Below, one piece after another: positions 56,467-64,000 of a DNA stretch of 64,000 bases; positions within the stretch are counted from its first letter, which is position 1; each line of letters opens with the position of its first letter. Made by a program: the position numbers and the translations under genes. The notes below the pieces were generated by a model. The model was given only the letters and a program-made list of their open reading frames with translations, made no database searches and was not told the origin of the DNA. The stretch lies in assembly GCF_014904815.1 (NCBI RefSeq), contig NZ_JACZFR010000025.1, forward strand, positions 186,001 to 250,000. The letters run 5' to 3'. The DNA comes from Microbulbifer taiwanensis (lineage in GTDB: Bacteria; Pseudomonadota; Gammaproteobacteria; Pseudomonadales; Cellvibrionaceae).

Positions 56467-57744
56467 ATGCCAATCCTCGCCCTGGGTATCAATCACGACA
56501 GCGCACCGATAGAGGTGCGCGAGCGGGTGGCCTTTGCCCCCGAGGTGATGCCCGGTGCCCTGGCAGATGCGCGCAAGGCCCTGAATTGCCCGGAGCTGGC
56601 CATCCTGTCCACCTGCAACCGTACCGAGATCTACGGTGCGGTGGAGCGCGGGCAGTTGCTGGATTGGCTGGCCGACTACCACCGGGTGCCGCGCGCGCAG
56701 TTGGAGGGTTGCAGTTACAGCTACAGTGACGAAGCCGCCGTGGGTCATATGATGCGGGTGGCCTGCGGGCTCGACTCGCTGGTACTCGGTGAACCGCAGA
56801 TTCTGGGCCAGATCAAGTCCGCCTACGCGGTGGCGCGGGAGAGCGGCAGCGTCGGCAGCCTGCTGCACAGCGTCTTCCAGCAGGTGTTTGCGGTGGCGAA
56901 GAAGGTGCGTACCGAGACCGCCATTGGCGAGAACCCGGTGTCCGTGGCCTATGCCGCCGTATCCCTGGCATCGCGAATCTTCACCGACCTGGGCGAGCAG
57001 ACGGCGCTGCTGATCGGCGCCGGCGAAACCATAGAGCTGGTCGCCCGCCACCTGCTGGAGCAGGGAGTCAAGCAACTGATCGTCGCCAACCGCACCCTGA
57101 ACCGGGCCCAGCAGCTTGCGGAGAACTTCGGTGCCGAGGCGATACTGCTGGCGGATATACCGGAGTATCTGCCGCGGGCGGACATCGTCATCAGCTCCAC
57201 CGCCAGCCAGCTGCCGATCCTCGGCAAGGGTGCGGTGGAGTCGGCGCTGAAACAGCGCCGCCACCGGCCGGTTTTTATGGTGGATATCGCCGTGCCGCGG
57301 GATATCGAGTCGCAGGTGGGCCAGTTGGACGACGTCTATCTCTACACGGTGGACGACCTGCGCGGGGTGATCGATGAGGGCCGGCGCTCGCGGGAGAAGG
57401 CCGCCGAGGCAGCGCACGCCATCGTCGAGACAGCCGCAGCTGAATTCATGCGCGAGCGCCGCTCGCTGGGCGCCGTCGATACCATTCGCAGCTTCCGGCA
57501 GCGCGCCCAGGAGATTGGCGGCGCGGAGCTGGAGCGGGCGCTCACGCAGCTGGACAAGGGCGAGGACCCGCGGCGGCTGCTGGAGCAGCTGACCCGCTCG
57601 CTGACCAATAAACTGATACATGCGCCCACGGTCAGCCTCAAGCGCGCCACTGCCGAGGGCGACCTGGAGCGGCTGCGGCTGGCGCGGGAAATTGTCGGGC
57701 TGGAACCGCTGCCCGGGACTGAATTTGAGAAGAAAAACGGATGA
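56467..57744 (+). CDS. hemA: Glutamyl-tRNA reductase
   Basis: First committed enzyme of C5 tetrapyrrole synthesis, 425 residues. Catalytic Cys50 lies in [11 protein letters not shown], the substrate domain has [18 protein letters not shown], and the NADPH-binding domain [15 protein letters not shown] with [11 protein letters not shown]. The ATG at 56467 gives [23 protein letters not shown] box at 56256-56261 in the divergent spacer may be part of its promoter, though the -35 is poor. Overlaps prfA by four bases. Confidence 0.97.
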   Translation: MPILALGINHDSAPIEVRERVAFAPEVMPGALADARKALNCPELAILSTCNRTEIYGAVERGQLLDWLADYHRVPRAQLEGCSYSYSDEAAVGHMMRVACGLDSLVLGEPQILGQIKSAYAVARESGSVGSLLHSVFQQVFAVAKKVRTETAIGENPVSVAYAAVSLASRIFTDLGEQTALLIGAGETIELVARHLLEQGVKQLIVANRTLNRAQQLAENFGAEAILLADIPEYLPRADIVISSTASQLPILGKGAVESALKQRRHRPVFMVDIAVPRDIESQVGQLDDVYLYTVDDLRGVIDEGRRSREKAAEAAHAIVETAAAEFMRERRSLGAVDTIRSFRQRAQEIGGAELERALTQLDKGEDPRRLLEQLTRSLTNKLIHAPTVSLKRATAEGDLERLRLAREIVGLEPLPGTEFEKKNG

Positions 57745-58823
57745 AAGACTCGCTTCTGAACAAACTGGACAACCTGGTGGAGCGCCACGAGGAGGTGTCC
57801 GCGCTGCTAGGCGACGCCGGTGTCATCTCCGACCAGGAGCAGTTTCGCGACCTGTCCCGCGAATATTCCGAGCTGGAGGAAGTGGTCAAGTGCTACAACC
57901 GCTACCGGCAGCTGCAGGAGGATATGGCCGCGGCGCGGGAGATGCTCGACGAGAGCGACGCCGAGATGCGCGAGATGGCACAGGAGGAGTTGCGCGAGGC
58001 CGGGACTCAGCTGGAGCCCCTGGAGCGGGAACTGCAGACGCTGTTGCTGCCCAAGGACCCGAATGACCGCAAGAACGTCTTCCTGGAAATTCGCGCCGGT
58101 ACCGGTGGCGACGAGGCGGCCATTTTTTCCGGCGATCTTTTCCGCATGTACTCCCGTTACGCGGAGAAACAGGGCTGGCGCATCGAGATCATCAGCGAGA
58201 ACCCCGGTGAGCACGGCGGCTACAAGGAGATCATCACCCGCGTGGCCGGTGAGGACGTCTACGCCAAACTGAAATTCGAATCCGGCGCCCACCGGGTGCA
58301 GCGGGTGCCGGAGACCGAGTCCCAGGGTCGCATTCACACCTCCGCCTGTACCGTGGCGGTGATGCCGGAGCCGGACGAGCGCGACGCGGTGGAAGTCAAC
58401 AAGGCGGACCTGCGCGTGGATACCTACCGCGCGTCGGGCGCCGGCGGCCAGCACGTGAACAAGACCGACTCGGCGGTGCGCCTGACACACCTGCCCACCG
58501 GTATCGTGGTCGAGTGCCAGGATGAGCGCTCCCAGCACAAGAATCGCGCCAAGGCCATGGCGCTGCTGCAGGCCAAGCTCTCCAGTGAGCAGGAGGCCGC
58601 CGCGGCCCGGGAAATCTCCGACGCGCGCCGCAACCTCGTCGGCAGCGGCGATCGATCCGAGCGCATTCGCACCTACAATTACCCCCAGGGCCGTGTCACC
58701 GATCACCGCATCGGCCTGACCCTGTACAAGCTCGACGAGATAATGCAGGGCGCGCTGGAGGAAGTCATAGAGCCGTTGCGCACCGAGCACCAGGCGGACC
58801 AGCTGGCGGCGCTCGGGCAGTGA
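57741..58823 (+). CDS. prfA: Peptide chain release factor 1
   Basis: A 360-residue class I release factor for UAA/UAG. The GGQ motif is in [18 protein letters not shown] near residue 235, and the PXT-type codon-reading region is [15 protein letters not shown]. The ATG overlaps the hemA stop (ATGA), the canonical hemA-prfA arrangement, with its methylase PrmC encoded next. Confidence 0.98.
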   Translation: MKDSLLNKLDNLVERHEEVSALLGDAGVISDQEQFRDLSREYSELEEVVKCYNRYRQLQEDMAAAREMLDESDAEMREMAQEELREAGTQLEPLERELQTLLLPKDPNDRKNVFLEIRAGTGGDEAAIFSGDLFRMYSRYAEKQGWRIEIISENPGEHGGYKEIITRVAGEDVYAKLKFESGAHRVQRVPETESQGRIHTSACTVAVMPEPDERDAVEVNKADLRVDTYRASGAGGQHVNKTDSAVRLTHLPTGIVVECQDERSQHKNRAKAMALLQAKLSSEQEAAAAREISDARRNLVGSGDRSERIRTYNYPQGRVTDHRIGLTLYKLDEIMQGALEEVIEPLRTEHQADQLAALGQ

Positions 58824-58854
58824 TGAGTGGGCCGTGGACGGTGGTGGGTGATCC

Positions 58855-58948
58855 CTGTAGGAGCGGCGGGGCGGCCATCCGCCCATGGCCGCGATCGGAC
58901 TTTGGGTAAATAACAGGCACAGATCGCGGCCATGGGCCGCTCCTGCAG
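58855..58948. repeat. REP/BIME-like element, copy 3
   Basis: CTGTAGGAGCGGC begins it and GCCGCTCCTGCAG ends it. Inside, GCCCATGGCCGCGATC (58881-58896) and GATCGCGGCCATGGGC (58922-58937) are a perfect 16-bp inverted repeat. The element separates prfA from prmC. Confidence 0.85.
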
Positions 58949-58955
58949 ATTCGAT

Positions 58956-59783
58956 ATGGCCAGCGTTAAAGAAAACCTCTCCCGCAGCACCGAGCTGACC
59001 GCCAGCGACAGTGCCCGCCTGGATACCGAAATCCTCCTCGGCCATATCCTCGGCCGCCCGCGCACCTGGCTCTACACCTGGCCCGAATACGAACTCACGG
59101 AAACCGAGCAGCGGCAACTCGACGCATTGCTGCAGCGCCGCATAAACGGTGAGCCGGTGGCGCACCTGACCGGCGAGCGGGAATTCTGGTCGCTGTCGCT
59201 GAAGGTCAACGCCTCCACCCTGATACCGCGCCCGGAAACCGAACTGCTGGTGGAAACCGCACTGGCCCTGTGCCCGCAGGAGAAACTGCGCGCGCTGGAC
59301 CTGGGCACCGGCAGCGGCGCCATAGCCCTGGCGCTGGCCTCGGAAAAGCCCGGCTGGCAGATAGTCGCCGCGGAGAAATCCGCGGATGCCGCGACACTGG
59401 CGGGGGAGAACCGCCGTGCGCTCGGTTTCGAAAATGTACAGATTGTGCAGAGCGACTGGTTCACAGAGATTGCGCCGCAGAAATTCGACCTGATCGTCAG
59501 CAACCCGCCCTATATCGACGCCGCCGATCCGCACTTGGGCGAGGGCGACGTGCGTTTCGAACCGCGCTCGGCGCTGGTGGCGCAGGGGGAGGGGCTCGCG
59601 GATATAGAGTTGATTGCCCGGGAGGGAATTGCTTACCTGGAAGCGGGTGGCTGGCTGCTGGTGGAGCATGGCTGGCAGCAGGCGGGGGCGGTGCGGGAAA
59701 TTTTCGCCGCCGCCGGCTTCAACAGTATCGAAAGCCGCAGAGACTACACTGGCTGGGAGCGCATTACCCTGGGGCGCAGGTAA
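58956..59783 (+). CDS. prmC: Protein-(glutamine-N5) methyltransferase, release-factor-specific
   Basis: A 275-residue SAM methyltransferase that methylates the GGQ glutamine of release factors. It has LIPRPETELLVE, SAM motif LDLGTGSGAIALALA near residue 118, and the catalytic NPPY in LIVSNPPYIDAADPHL near 188. An in-frame ATG at 58932 lies within the preceding palindromic repeat; ATG 58956 (MASVKENLSRST) is more likely although it has no clear ribosome-binding site. Confidence 0.95.
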   Translation: MASVKENLSRSTELTASDSARLDTEILLGHILGRPRTWLYTWPEYELTETEQRQLDALLQRRINGEPVAHLTGEREFWSLSLKVNASTLIPRPETELLVETALALCPQEKLRALDLGTGSGAIALALASEKPGWQIVAAEKSADAATLAGENRRALGFENVQIVQSDWFTEIAPQKFDLIVSNPPYIDAADPHLGEGDVRFEPRSALVAQGEGLADIELIAREGIAYLEAGGWLLVEHGWQQAGAVREIFAAAGFNSIESRRDYTGWERITLGRR

Positions 59784-59826
59784 AGGTAGAATTCCCGCTG
59801 CTTTTCAGCAACCAGCAACCACAACC

Positions 59827-61422
59827 CTAATCCTCGTCGCTCTCCAGCGTTTCCGCCTCCTGAACCTTATCCGCCGGCTCGTCGGTTGCGGGTTCCTCCT
59901 CGGCCGGCACCGCGGCTTCCGCATCGGCCTGCTCGCTCTCCGCGGTCACCTCTTCGGGAGGGCTTATCTGCTCCTGTGGCGCCTGAATCCCGATGTGGTA
60001 GGCGGCGAAGCCCGGCTGTACCACCTGGTTCAGGGCCATGCCGAGGATACGGCCGTTGTGTTCCGAGCGGATCTCGGTGCGCACATTGGTGATCGGGTTG
60101 GTCACTGTGCCGAGCAGGTCGCCCTTGCGCACGAACTCGCCCAGCTCCACTTCACTGAAGATGATGCCGCCGTTGGTGGCGCGCTGCCAGGTTGAATTGT
60201 AATAAACAGGTTCCGGATCGCCCCAGAGGCGGAACTTGGCCAGCATGCCCAGCTGGTTCAACAGGGTGCGGATACCCTTGACGCTGTGACTGACGGAAAG
60301 CTCGTCCAGCACCATGGGCGCGCCCGCCTCCAGGGTGACCGTCGGTATGCCGGCCTCGACAGCGGCGCGGCGCAGAGTGCCCTTGGCGCCGTCACTGTGC
60401 AGCACCACGGTGGAGCCGAAACCCTTGGTCATCTTGACGATCTTGGGGTTGCTCAGGTCACCGCGCAGCTGCGGCAGGTTGGTGCGGTAGAAGGAGCCGG
60501 TGTGCAGGTCCACCACTGCGTTGCAGTGGCTGATGATCTCGTGGAAAAACGAGTATGCGATGCGCGATGCCGAGGAACCGTGGGGGTCGCCGGGAAAGTG
60601 CCGGTTCAGGTCGCGGCGGTCGGTCAGGTAGCGGGAGCCGCGGTGGAATCCCTGCAGATTTACGATGGGTACGCCAATGACAGCGCCGCTCAACTTGTCT
60701 GCGTCCAGGTTGTACATCACCCGGCGCACCGTCTCTATACCGTTTAGTTCGTCGCCGTGCACGGCGGCGGTCAGGCACAGGGTCGGGCCCGGCTTGGCGC
60801 CGTTGACCACCAGCACTGCGGTGGAGCTGTAAACGCCCTCGAAATGCTGGGAGGGGGACCAGGCCAGGCGGGTGGAAGTGGCCGGCGCTACCTCGGCACC
60901 GAGCAGACGCAGGGGCCTGGCCTGCTCCTCTGCCGGCGCTGCGTCTGTCTGTCGCTCCTCGCTCTCCGGGGTTGCCGCTTCTTCCTGTATTGCCGGGCTC
61001 TCCGGTTGCGCCGTGTCAGGCGACGCCGGCGCCGGTTCTTCCAGTTCCTCTATCGGCTGGTCCAGCTGCAGGTTTTCCGCCTGGGGCAGAGGTTCTTTGT
61101 CGGTCTCCGGGGTCCCGGCTTCCGCTTCTGTCGTCGGGCTCTGTTCTTCTTTCTCGACTGGTTGGTCCAGCTGTAGGTTTTCCGCCTGGGGCAGGGGCTC
61201 TTTGTCGGTCTCCGGGGTCCCGGCTTCCGCCTCTGCCGGCGGGCTTTGATCCTCCTTCTCGACTGGCTGGTCCAGTTGCAGTATCTCCGCCTGGGGCGCG
61301 CTCTCGTCCTGCGGATCCTCCGCCTCGGTCAGGGCCAGAGACTGTGCCGACAACAACAGGGCAGCGGGTACCAGCAGGGCGAGGTTAGTTGCGCGGCGGC
61401 TCAGGGGAGAGCTCAGGAACAT
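59827..61422 (-). CDS. M14-like succinylglutamate desuccinylase/aspartoacylase family protein with N-terminal repeats
   Basis: A 531-residue exported protein. The signal peptide ends near LLSAQSLA. Residues 30-165 are Glu/Pro/Gln-rich and include about three 35-residue repeats (QLDQPVEKE...GTPETDKEPLPQAEN). The catalytic domain starts near 180: zinc-binding HGDE in TAAVHGDELNG near residue 221, RDLNRHFPGD, and VDLHTGSFYRTN with the later zinc His. An acidic C-terminal tail follows. M14-type AstE/Aspa enzymes cleave acyl-amino acids; a periplasmic substrate here is unknown. The disordered region may space the enzyme from the membrane or wall. Confidence 0.88.
   Translation of the reverse strand: MFLSSPLSRRATNLALLVPAALLLSAQSLALTEAEDPQDESAPQAEILQLDQPVEKEDQSPPAEAEAGTPETDKEPLPQAENLQLDQPVEKEEQSPTTEAEAGTPETDKEPLPQAENLQLDQPIEELEEPAPASPDTAQPESPAIQEEAATPESEERQTDAAPAEEQARPLRLLGAEVAPATSTRLAWSPSQHFEGVYSSTAVLVVNGAKPGPTLCLTAAVHGDELNGIETVRRVMYNLDADKLSGAVIGVPIVNLQGFHRGSRYLTDRRDLNRHFPGDPHGSSASRIAYSFFHEIISHCNAVVDLHTGSFYRTNLPQLRGDLSNPKIVKMTKGFGSTVVLHSDGAKGTLRRAAVEAGIPTVTLEAGAPMVLDELSVSHSVKGIRTLLNQLGMLAKFRLWGDPEPVYYNSTWQRATNGGIIFSEVELGEFVRKGDLLGTVTNPITNVRTEIRSEHNGRILGMALNQVVQPGFAAYHIGIQAPQEQISPPEEVTAESEQADAEAAVPAEEEPATDEPADKVQEAETLESDED
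61060..61300. repeat. 105-bp tandem repeat within the M14-like gene
   Basis: Units spaced exactly 105 bases apart begin TTTTCCGCCTGGGGCAG at about 61071 and 61176, with a diverged third at 61281 (GTATCTCCGCCTGGG). They encode the 35-residue Glu/Pro-rich repeats. The two inner units differ at only a few bases, which suggests recent duplication. Confidence 0.85.
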
Positions 61423-61562
61423 TCAGTGACTCCGGTGAAGTAGGTGGGCGGTCGATGGGGGCGCCAGTCAAGCGCAGGACTTGGAGCGCGATTATAGCGA
61501 AAGCGTTCCCCGCGGCGTCGATGAAATTTGACGGCCAGGTTCCCGGGGGCGGGCTGTTCGCG

Positions 61563-62933
61563 CTAGTAGGCGGCCCTGATCGCCTTGCGACTGGTGCGCC
61601 ACAGGCGCAGCCCCAGCAGTATAGAAGCGACACCGAGGCCGATACAGATGCCCGCCCAATAGCCGTAGACGCCCCAGAAACTTTCCCCCAGCCAGTAGGC
61701 GGCGGTGAGCCCCACCAGCCAGTAGGAGAATAGCTGCAGGTACATGGGCACACGGGTGTCCTTGTAGCCGCGCAGGGCGCCCCAGGCCATGGCCTGGGCC
61801 ACATCCACCAGCTGGAAGGCGGCGCACAGAAGCAGCAGGTTGGTGGCCACGGCGATGATGTCGGTGTTACTGGTATAGGCGAGCACAAACAGGTAGCGCA
61901 GGGAGATCAGCAGCACGCCGGTGCCCAGTGCATACACCAGGCCGCTGCCGACGCCGACCACACTGGCAAAGCGCGCCCGCTTTGGTCGCCCCTGGCCCAG
62001 CAGTTGCGCGGTGCGGATACTCAGCGCCTGCGCCAGGGCCAGGGCCACCAGGTAGAAGATGGAGCCGATATTCAGGCCTATCTGGTGCGCCGCGACGATG
62101 GTGGCGCCGTAGGAGGCCAGCAGTACCGTCAGGCTGGCGAAAAAGGTCACCTCGCTGGCGGCACCGATACAGATTGGCAGGCCCACTGCCAGCAGATGGC
62201 GCTGGGTCGGCCAGTGGGGTCTGGGCGGCAGTGCCTTCAGTTTCAGCATCCGGTAGGCGGGATCGTTGCCCGCGTGCCAGAAGAGCGCTGCGGCGATGGA
62301 CCAGCTCACCAGGGCAGTGGCCCAGCCGCAGCCGGCGCCGCCCATGGCCGGGATGGGTCCGGCGCCGAACACAAAGAGGATATCCAGCGGAATATTCAGT
62401 ACCGCTGCGGCCAGGTAGATACGCATCACCGGGCGCACCTGGCCCATACCCTCGCAATAGCCCCGCGCCGCCGTGCCCATCGCAAAGGGCAGGGTGCCGG
62501 TGGCCAGCGCCAGCAGATACTGCTGCATGACCTGGCGCACCGGTTCCTCTGTGTCTATCCACTGGCTCCACACGGGCACTGCCAGCAGTGCCCCCACGAT
62601 GATCAGGCCGCCGATCAGCGCTATCCACAGCGCCTGCTGCAGTTGCTGCGCACAACCCCGCTCATCCCTCGCGCCGCGCAGGTGCGCCACTATCGGCGAC
62701 ACCGCGGCCAGCAGCCCCATCAGGGTCACGGCGCACACCGCCCAGATGCTCGAGCCCAGGGCCAAACCGGCCAGGTCCACCTCGCCGGCGCGACCGGCAA
62801 CTATGGTGTCGGTCACACTCATGCTGATCACGGCCAGGTTGCTCACCACCAGCGGTCCGCCGAGGGTGGTCAGGTGCGAGAGTTCGGTAGCGGTTGTACG
62901 CCGGTAAAAGGCGCGCCGGTAGAGTCTGGGCAT
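61563..62933 (-). CDS. MATE family efflux transporter
   Basis: A 456-residue inner-membrane antiporter with about 12 hydrophobic segments. MATE signatures: LSHLTTLGGPLVVSNLAVI, VTDTIVAGRAGEVDLAGLALG near the N-terminus, MGTAARGYCEGMGQVRP near residue 160, and SILLGLRLWR at the C-terminus. Exports drugs or cations by Na+ or H+ antiport; the substrate is unknown. Starts with MPRLYRRAFYRR. Divergent from the DoxX gene with a short spacer. Confidence 0.93.
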   Translation of the reverse strand: MPRLYRRAFYRRTTATELSHLTTLGGPLVVSNLAVISMSVTDTIVAGRAGEVDLAGLALGSSIWAVCAVTLMGLLAAVSPIVAHLRGARDERGCAQQLQQALWIALIGGLIIVGALLAVPVWSQWIDTEEPVRQVMQQYLLALATGTLPFAMGTAARGYCEGMGQVRPVMRIYLAAAVLNIPLDILFVFGAGPIPAMGGAGCGWATALVSWSIAAALFWHAGNDPAYRMLKLKALPPRPHWPTQRHLLAVGLPICIGAASEVTFFASLTVLLASYGATIVAAHQIGLNIGSIFYLVALALAQALSIRTAQLLGQGRPKRARFASVVGVGSGLVYALGTGVLLISLRYLFVLAYTSNTDIIAVATNLLLLCAAFQLVDVAQAMAWGALRGYKDTRVPMYLQLFSYWLVGLTAAYWLGESFWGVYGYWAGICIGLGVASILLGLRLWRTSRKAIRAAY

Positions 62934-63004
62934 AAGAGGATGTGTAACAGCTGGAGGAGCTCGTCGACTAAAGTGAAAACGAGCGCAAGCAAAGAGGCGG
63001 AATT

Positions 63005-63634
63005 ATGGATGGCGCATTGGCGGGTATCAATCGGCTTTACGGAGTTTTTCTGCGTTGCCTGCGCGGGCTGGACTGGCTGGGTCCACTGGCCCTGCGCATC
63101 TACCTGGCACCGATATTCATCCTCTCCGGCATGAACAAGGTAGGGAGTATCGACGATGTGGCCGCCTGGTTCGGCAATCCCGACTGGGGCCTTGGCCTGC
63201 CGGCGCCGATGCTGATGGCCTGGCTGGCCACTCTCACCGAGCTGCTTGGTGGCATAGCGCTGCTGGTTGGTCTGGGGGTGCGCCTGGTGGCGATTCCGCT
63301 GATGATTGTGATGGCCGTGGCTGCAATTGCGGTGCACTGGCAGTACGGCTGGTCCGCGCTGCCGGACCAGACGCTGGAGATGCCCTGGGAATGGCGCAGA
63401 GACCTGATTGCCGAGGCGGTTGTACGCAAGGAGAAAGCGGTGGAGCTGTTGAAGGAGTACGGTCACTATGACTGGCTGACCGAGGCCGGCAACTTCACGG
63501 TGCTGAAGAACGGCATAGAGTTCGCCGCCACCTACTTCATTATGCTGCTGTCGCTGCTGTTTACCGGCGCCGGCCGGTTTGCCAGCCTGGACTATTGGGT
63601 CTGCCGCCACTGTGGCGGGCGAGATTCCCACTAG
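63005..63634 (+). CDS. DoxX family membrane protein
   Basis: A 209-residue protein with four hydrophobic segments. DoxX pattern: LALRIYLAPIFILSGMNKVGSIDD near residues 26-50, WFGNPDWGLGLPAPMLMAWL, and the Glu-containing TELLGGIALLVGLGVRL. An insertion of about 50 residues (TLEMPWEWRRDLIAEAVVRK) lies before the last segment. DoxX proteins take part in redox or quinone-related functions; the role here is unknown. ATG 63005 is the clear start. Confidence 0.88.
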   Translation: MDGALAGINRLYGVFLRCLRGLDWLGPLALRIYLAPIFILSGMNKVGSIDDVAAWFGNPDWGLGLPAPMLMAWLATLTELLGGIALLVGLGVRLVAIPLMIVMAVAAIAVHWQYGWSALPDQTLEMPWEWRRDLIAEAVVRKEKAVELLKEYGHYDWLTEAGNFTVLKNGIEFAATYFIMLLSLLFTGAGRFASLDYWVCRHCGGRDSH

Positions 63635-63752
63635 CTATAGATGGTATACTCGCCGATTAATTAACCGACGCCGTATATGACGCCCCAGCGGGTGCCTGCG
63701 GCGATCAAGTTCGCATCCTGCGAATTTGTGCACATATGAGCGAGTAATCCAC

Positions 63753-64000
63753 TTGATAGGAAAGTTGTTCCGCCGTTCCGGGTCCAAAGACGAGAAGAGC
63801 CTTCAGCGCGAAGAGAAGAGCTCTCAGCGCGCAGAGAAGAGCCCTCAGCGCAATGAAGCGGACCCCCAGCGCGAAAAAGCCAGCCAGAAACCGGAGAGAG
63901 GCCCCGAGTCCAAGGGGGAGAAGGGATCCCGGGGCAAGTCGGCCGGCGCTGACAGGGGCAGGTCCCGCCGGGACGATGGCAGGGGCTCCCGCCGCGGCGG
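63753..64000 (+). CDS. Lys/Arg/Gln-rich low-complexity protein, N-terminal fragment (possibly RhlB-type helicase extension)
   Basis: The frame runs open to the window end. With a TTG start at 63753 it reads MIGKLFRRSGSKDEKSLQRE and then a basic, repetitive tail of KSxQRxE heptads and later RGRSRRDDGRGSRRGG. An earlier TTG at 63726 is in frame too. RhlB-type DEAD-box helicases of pseudomonad-like bacteria have N-terminal extensions of this composition, but no helicase motif is in the window, so the identity is a guess. The gene follows DoxX after about 120 bases. Confidence 0.4.
   Translation, partial: MIGKLFRRSGSKDEKSLQREEKSSQRAEKSPQRNEADPQREKASQKPERGPESKGEKGSRGKSAGADRGRSRRDDGRGSRRG
63792..63875. 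repeat. 21-bp tandem repeat, four units
   Basis: Four consecutive 21-base units (63792, 63813, 63834, 63855), the first three starting GAGAAGAGC and all with CAGCGC, encode a 7-residue repeat EKSxQRx. They lie in the low-complexity frame at the window end. Confidence 0.85.

Overview
The window reads as a chromosomal segment of a GC-rich marine gammaproteobacterium. The gene order miaB-phoH-ybeY-ybeX-lnt near leuS-lptE, the block tetratricopeptide gene-lolB-ispE-tRNA-prs-rplY-pth-ychF, and hemA-prfA-prmC are gammaproteobacterial. The GlcNAc operon of the BadF-kinase/SIS-deaminase/MFS type, a TonB-dependent receptor of the Xanthomonas/Caulobacter class, and a tryptophan-halogenase/SapC pair point to a chitin- or polysaccharide-degrading lineage such as Microbulbifer or other Cellvibrionales. 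That placement is inference; no rRNA is present.

Layout. 0-12 kb: housekeeping genes on the minus strand (lptE start, leuS, lnt, ybeX, ybeY, phoH, miaB) with small plus-strand genes (zinc ribbon, ElyC-like, a hypothetical). 12-24 kb: mixed accessory genes: DUF1820, a VOC/monooxygenase divergent pair, an unrecognised two-gene membrane/vWA-like module, a metallophosphoesterase coupled to an OlsF-like acyltransferase, a type Ic aspartate aminotransferase, a DUF6279 lipoprotein, and two tandem phosphate-binding-like/OmpA fusion proteins. 24-47 kb: a sugar-utilisation region. It holds nagK-nagB(II)-nagA-nagP, a divergent LacI regulator, the whole Entner-Doudoroff set pgi-edd-zwf-pgl-eda followed by gap and pyk, then a TonB-dependent receptor, a flavin-dependent halogenase homologue, a DUF6445 protein, SapC, and a TauE exporter. 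47-64 kb: tRNA-Gln/tRNA-Met, an EamA exporter, ychF-pth-rplY-prs, a second tRNA-Gln, ispE-lolB-TPR, divergent hemA-prfA-prmC, an M14-like peptidase with internal repeats, MATE, DoxX, and the start of a low-complexity basic protein.

How the genes work together. Copies of one operator (core TGACA-N4-TRTCA) lie upstream of nagK, twice between the LacI gene and pgi, and twice upstream of the TonB receptor. They tie outer-membrane uptake, GlcNAc phosphorylation/deacetylation/deamination, and hexose-phosphate catabolism through Entner-Doudoroff into one predicted regulon. GlcNAc enters by the receptor and NagP, is converted by NagK, NagA and NagB-II to fructose-6-phosphate, and Pgi-Zwf-Pgl-Edd-Eda-Gap-Pyk carry it to pyruvate.

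The window is rich in interspersed palindromes: a GGTGCGCC-type inverted repeat (five places), GTAGGAGCGG REP/BIME elements (three places), and a family of long inverted repeats (three copies, one a 216-bp near-palindrome). It also has two heptanucleotide arrays beside the lnt start. No transposase, integrase, phage gene, CRISPR array or rRNA was seen. The best candidates for something not well described are the two-gene membrane/vWA-like module at 13.7-15.8 kb, the halogenase/DUF6445/SapC group attached to the GlcNAc regulon, and a highly structured intergenic segment with an intrinsic terminator at 52.6-52.7 kb.
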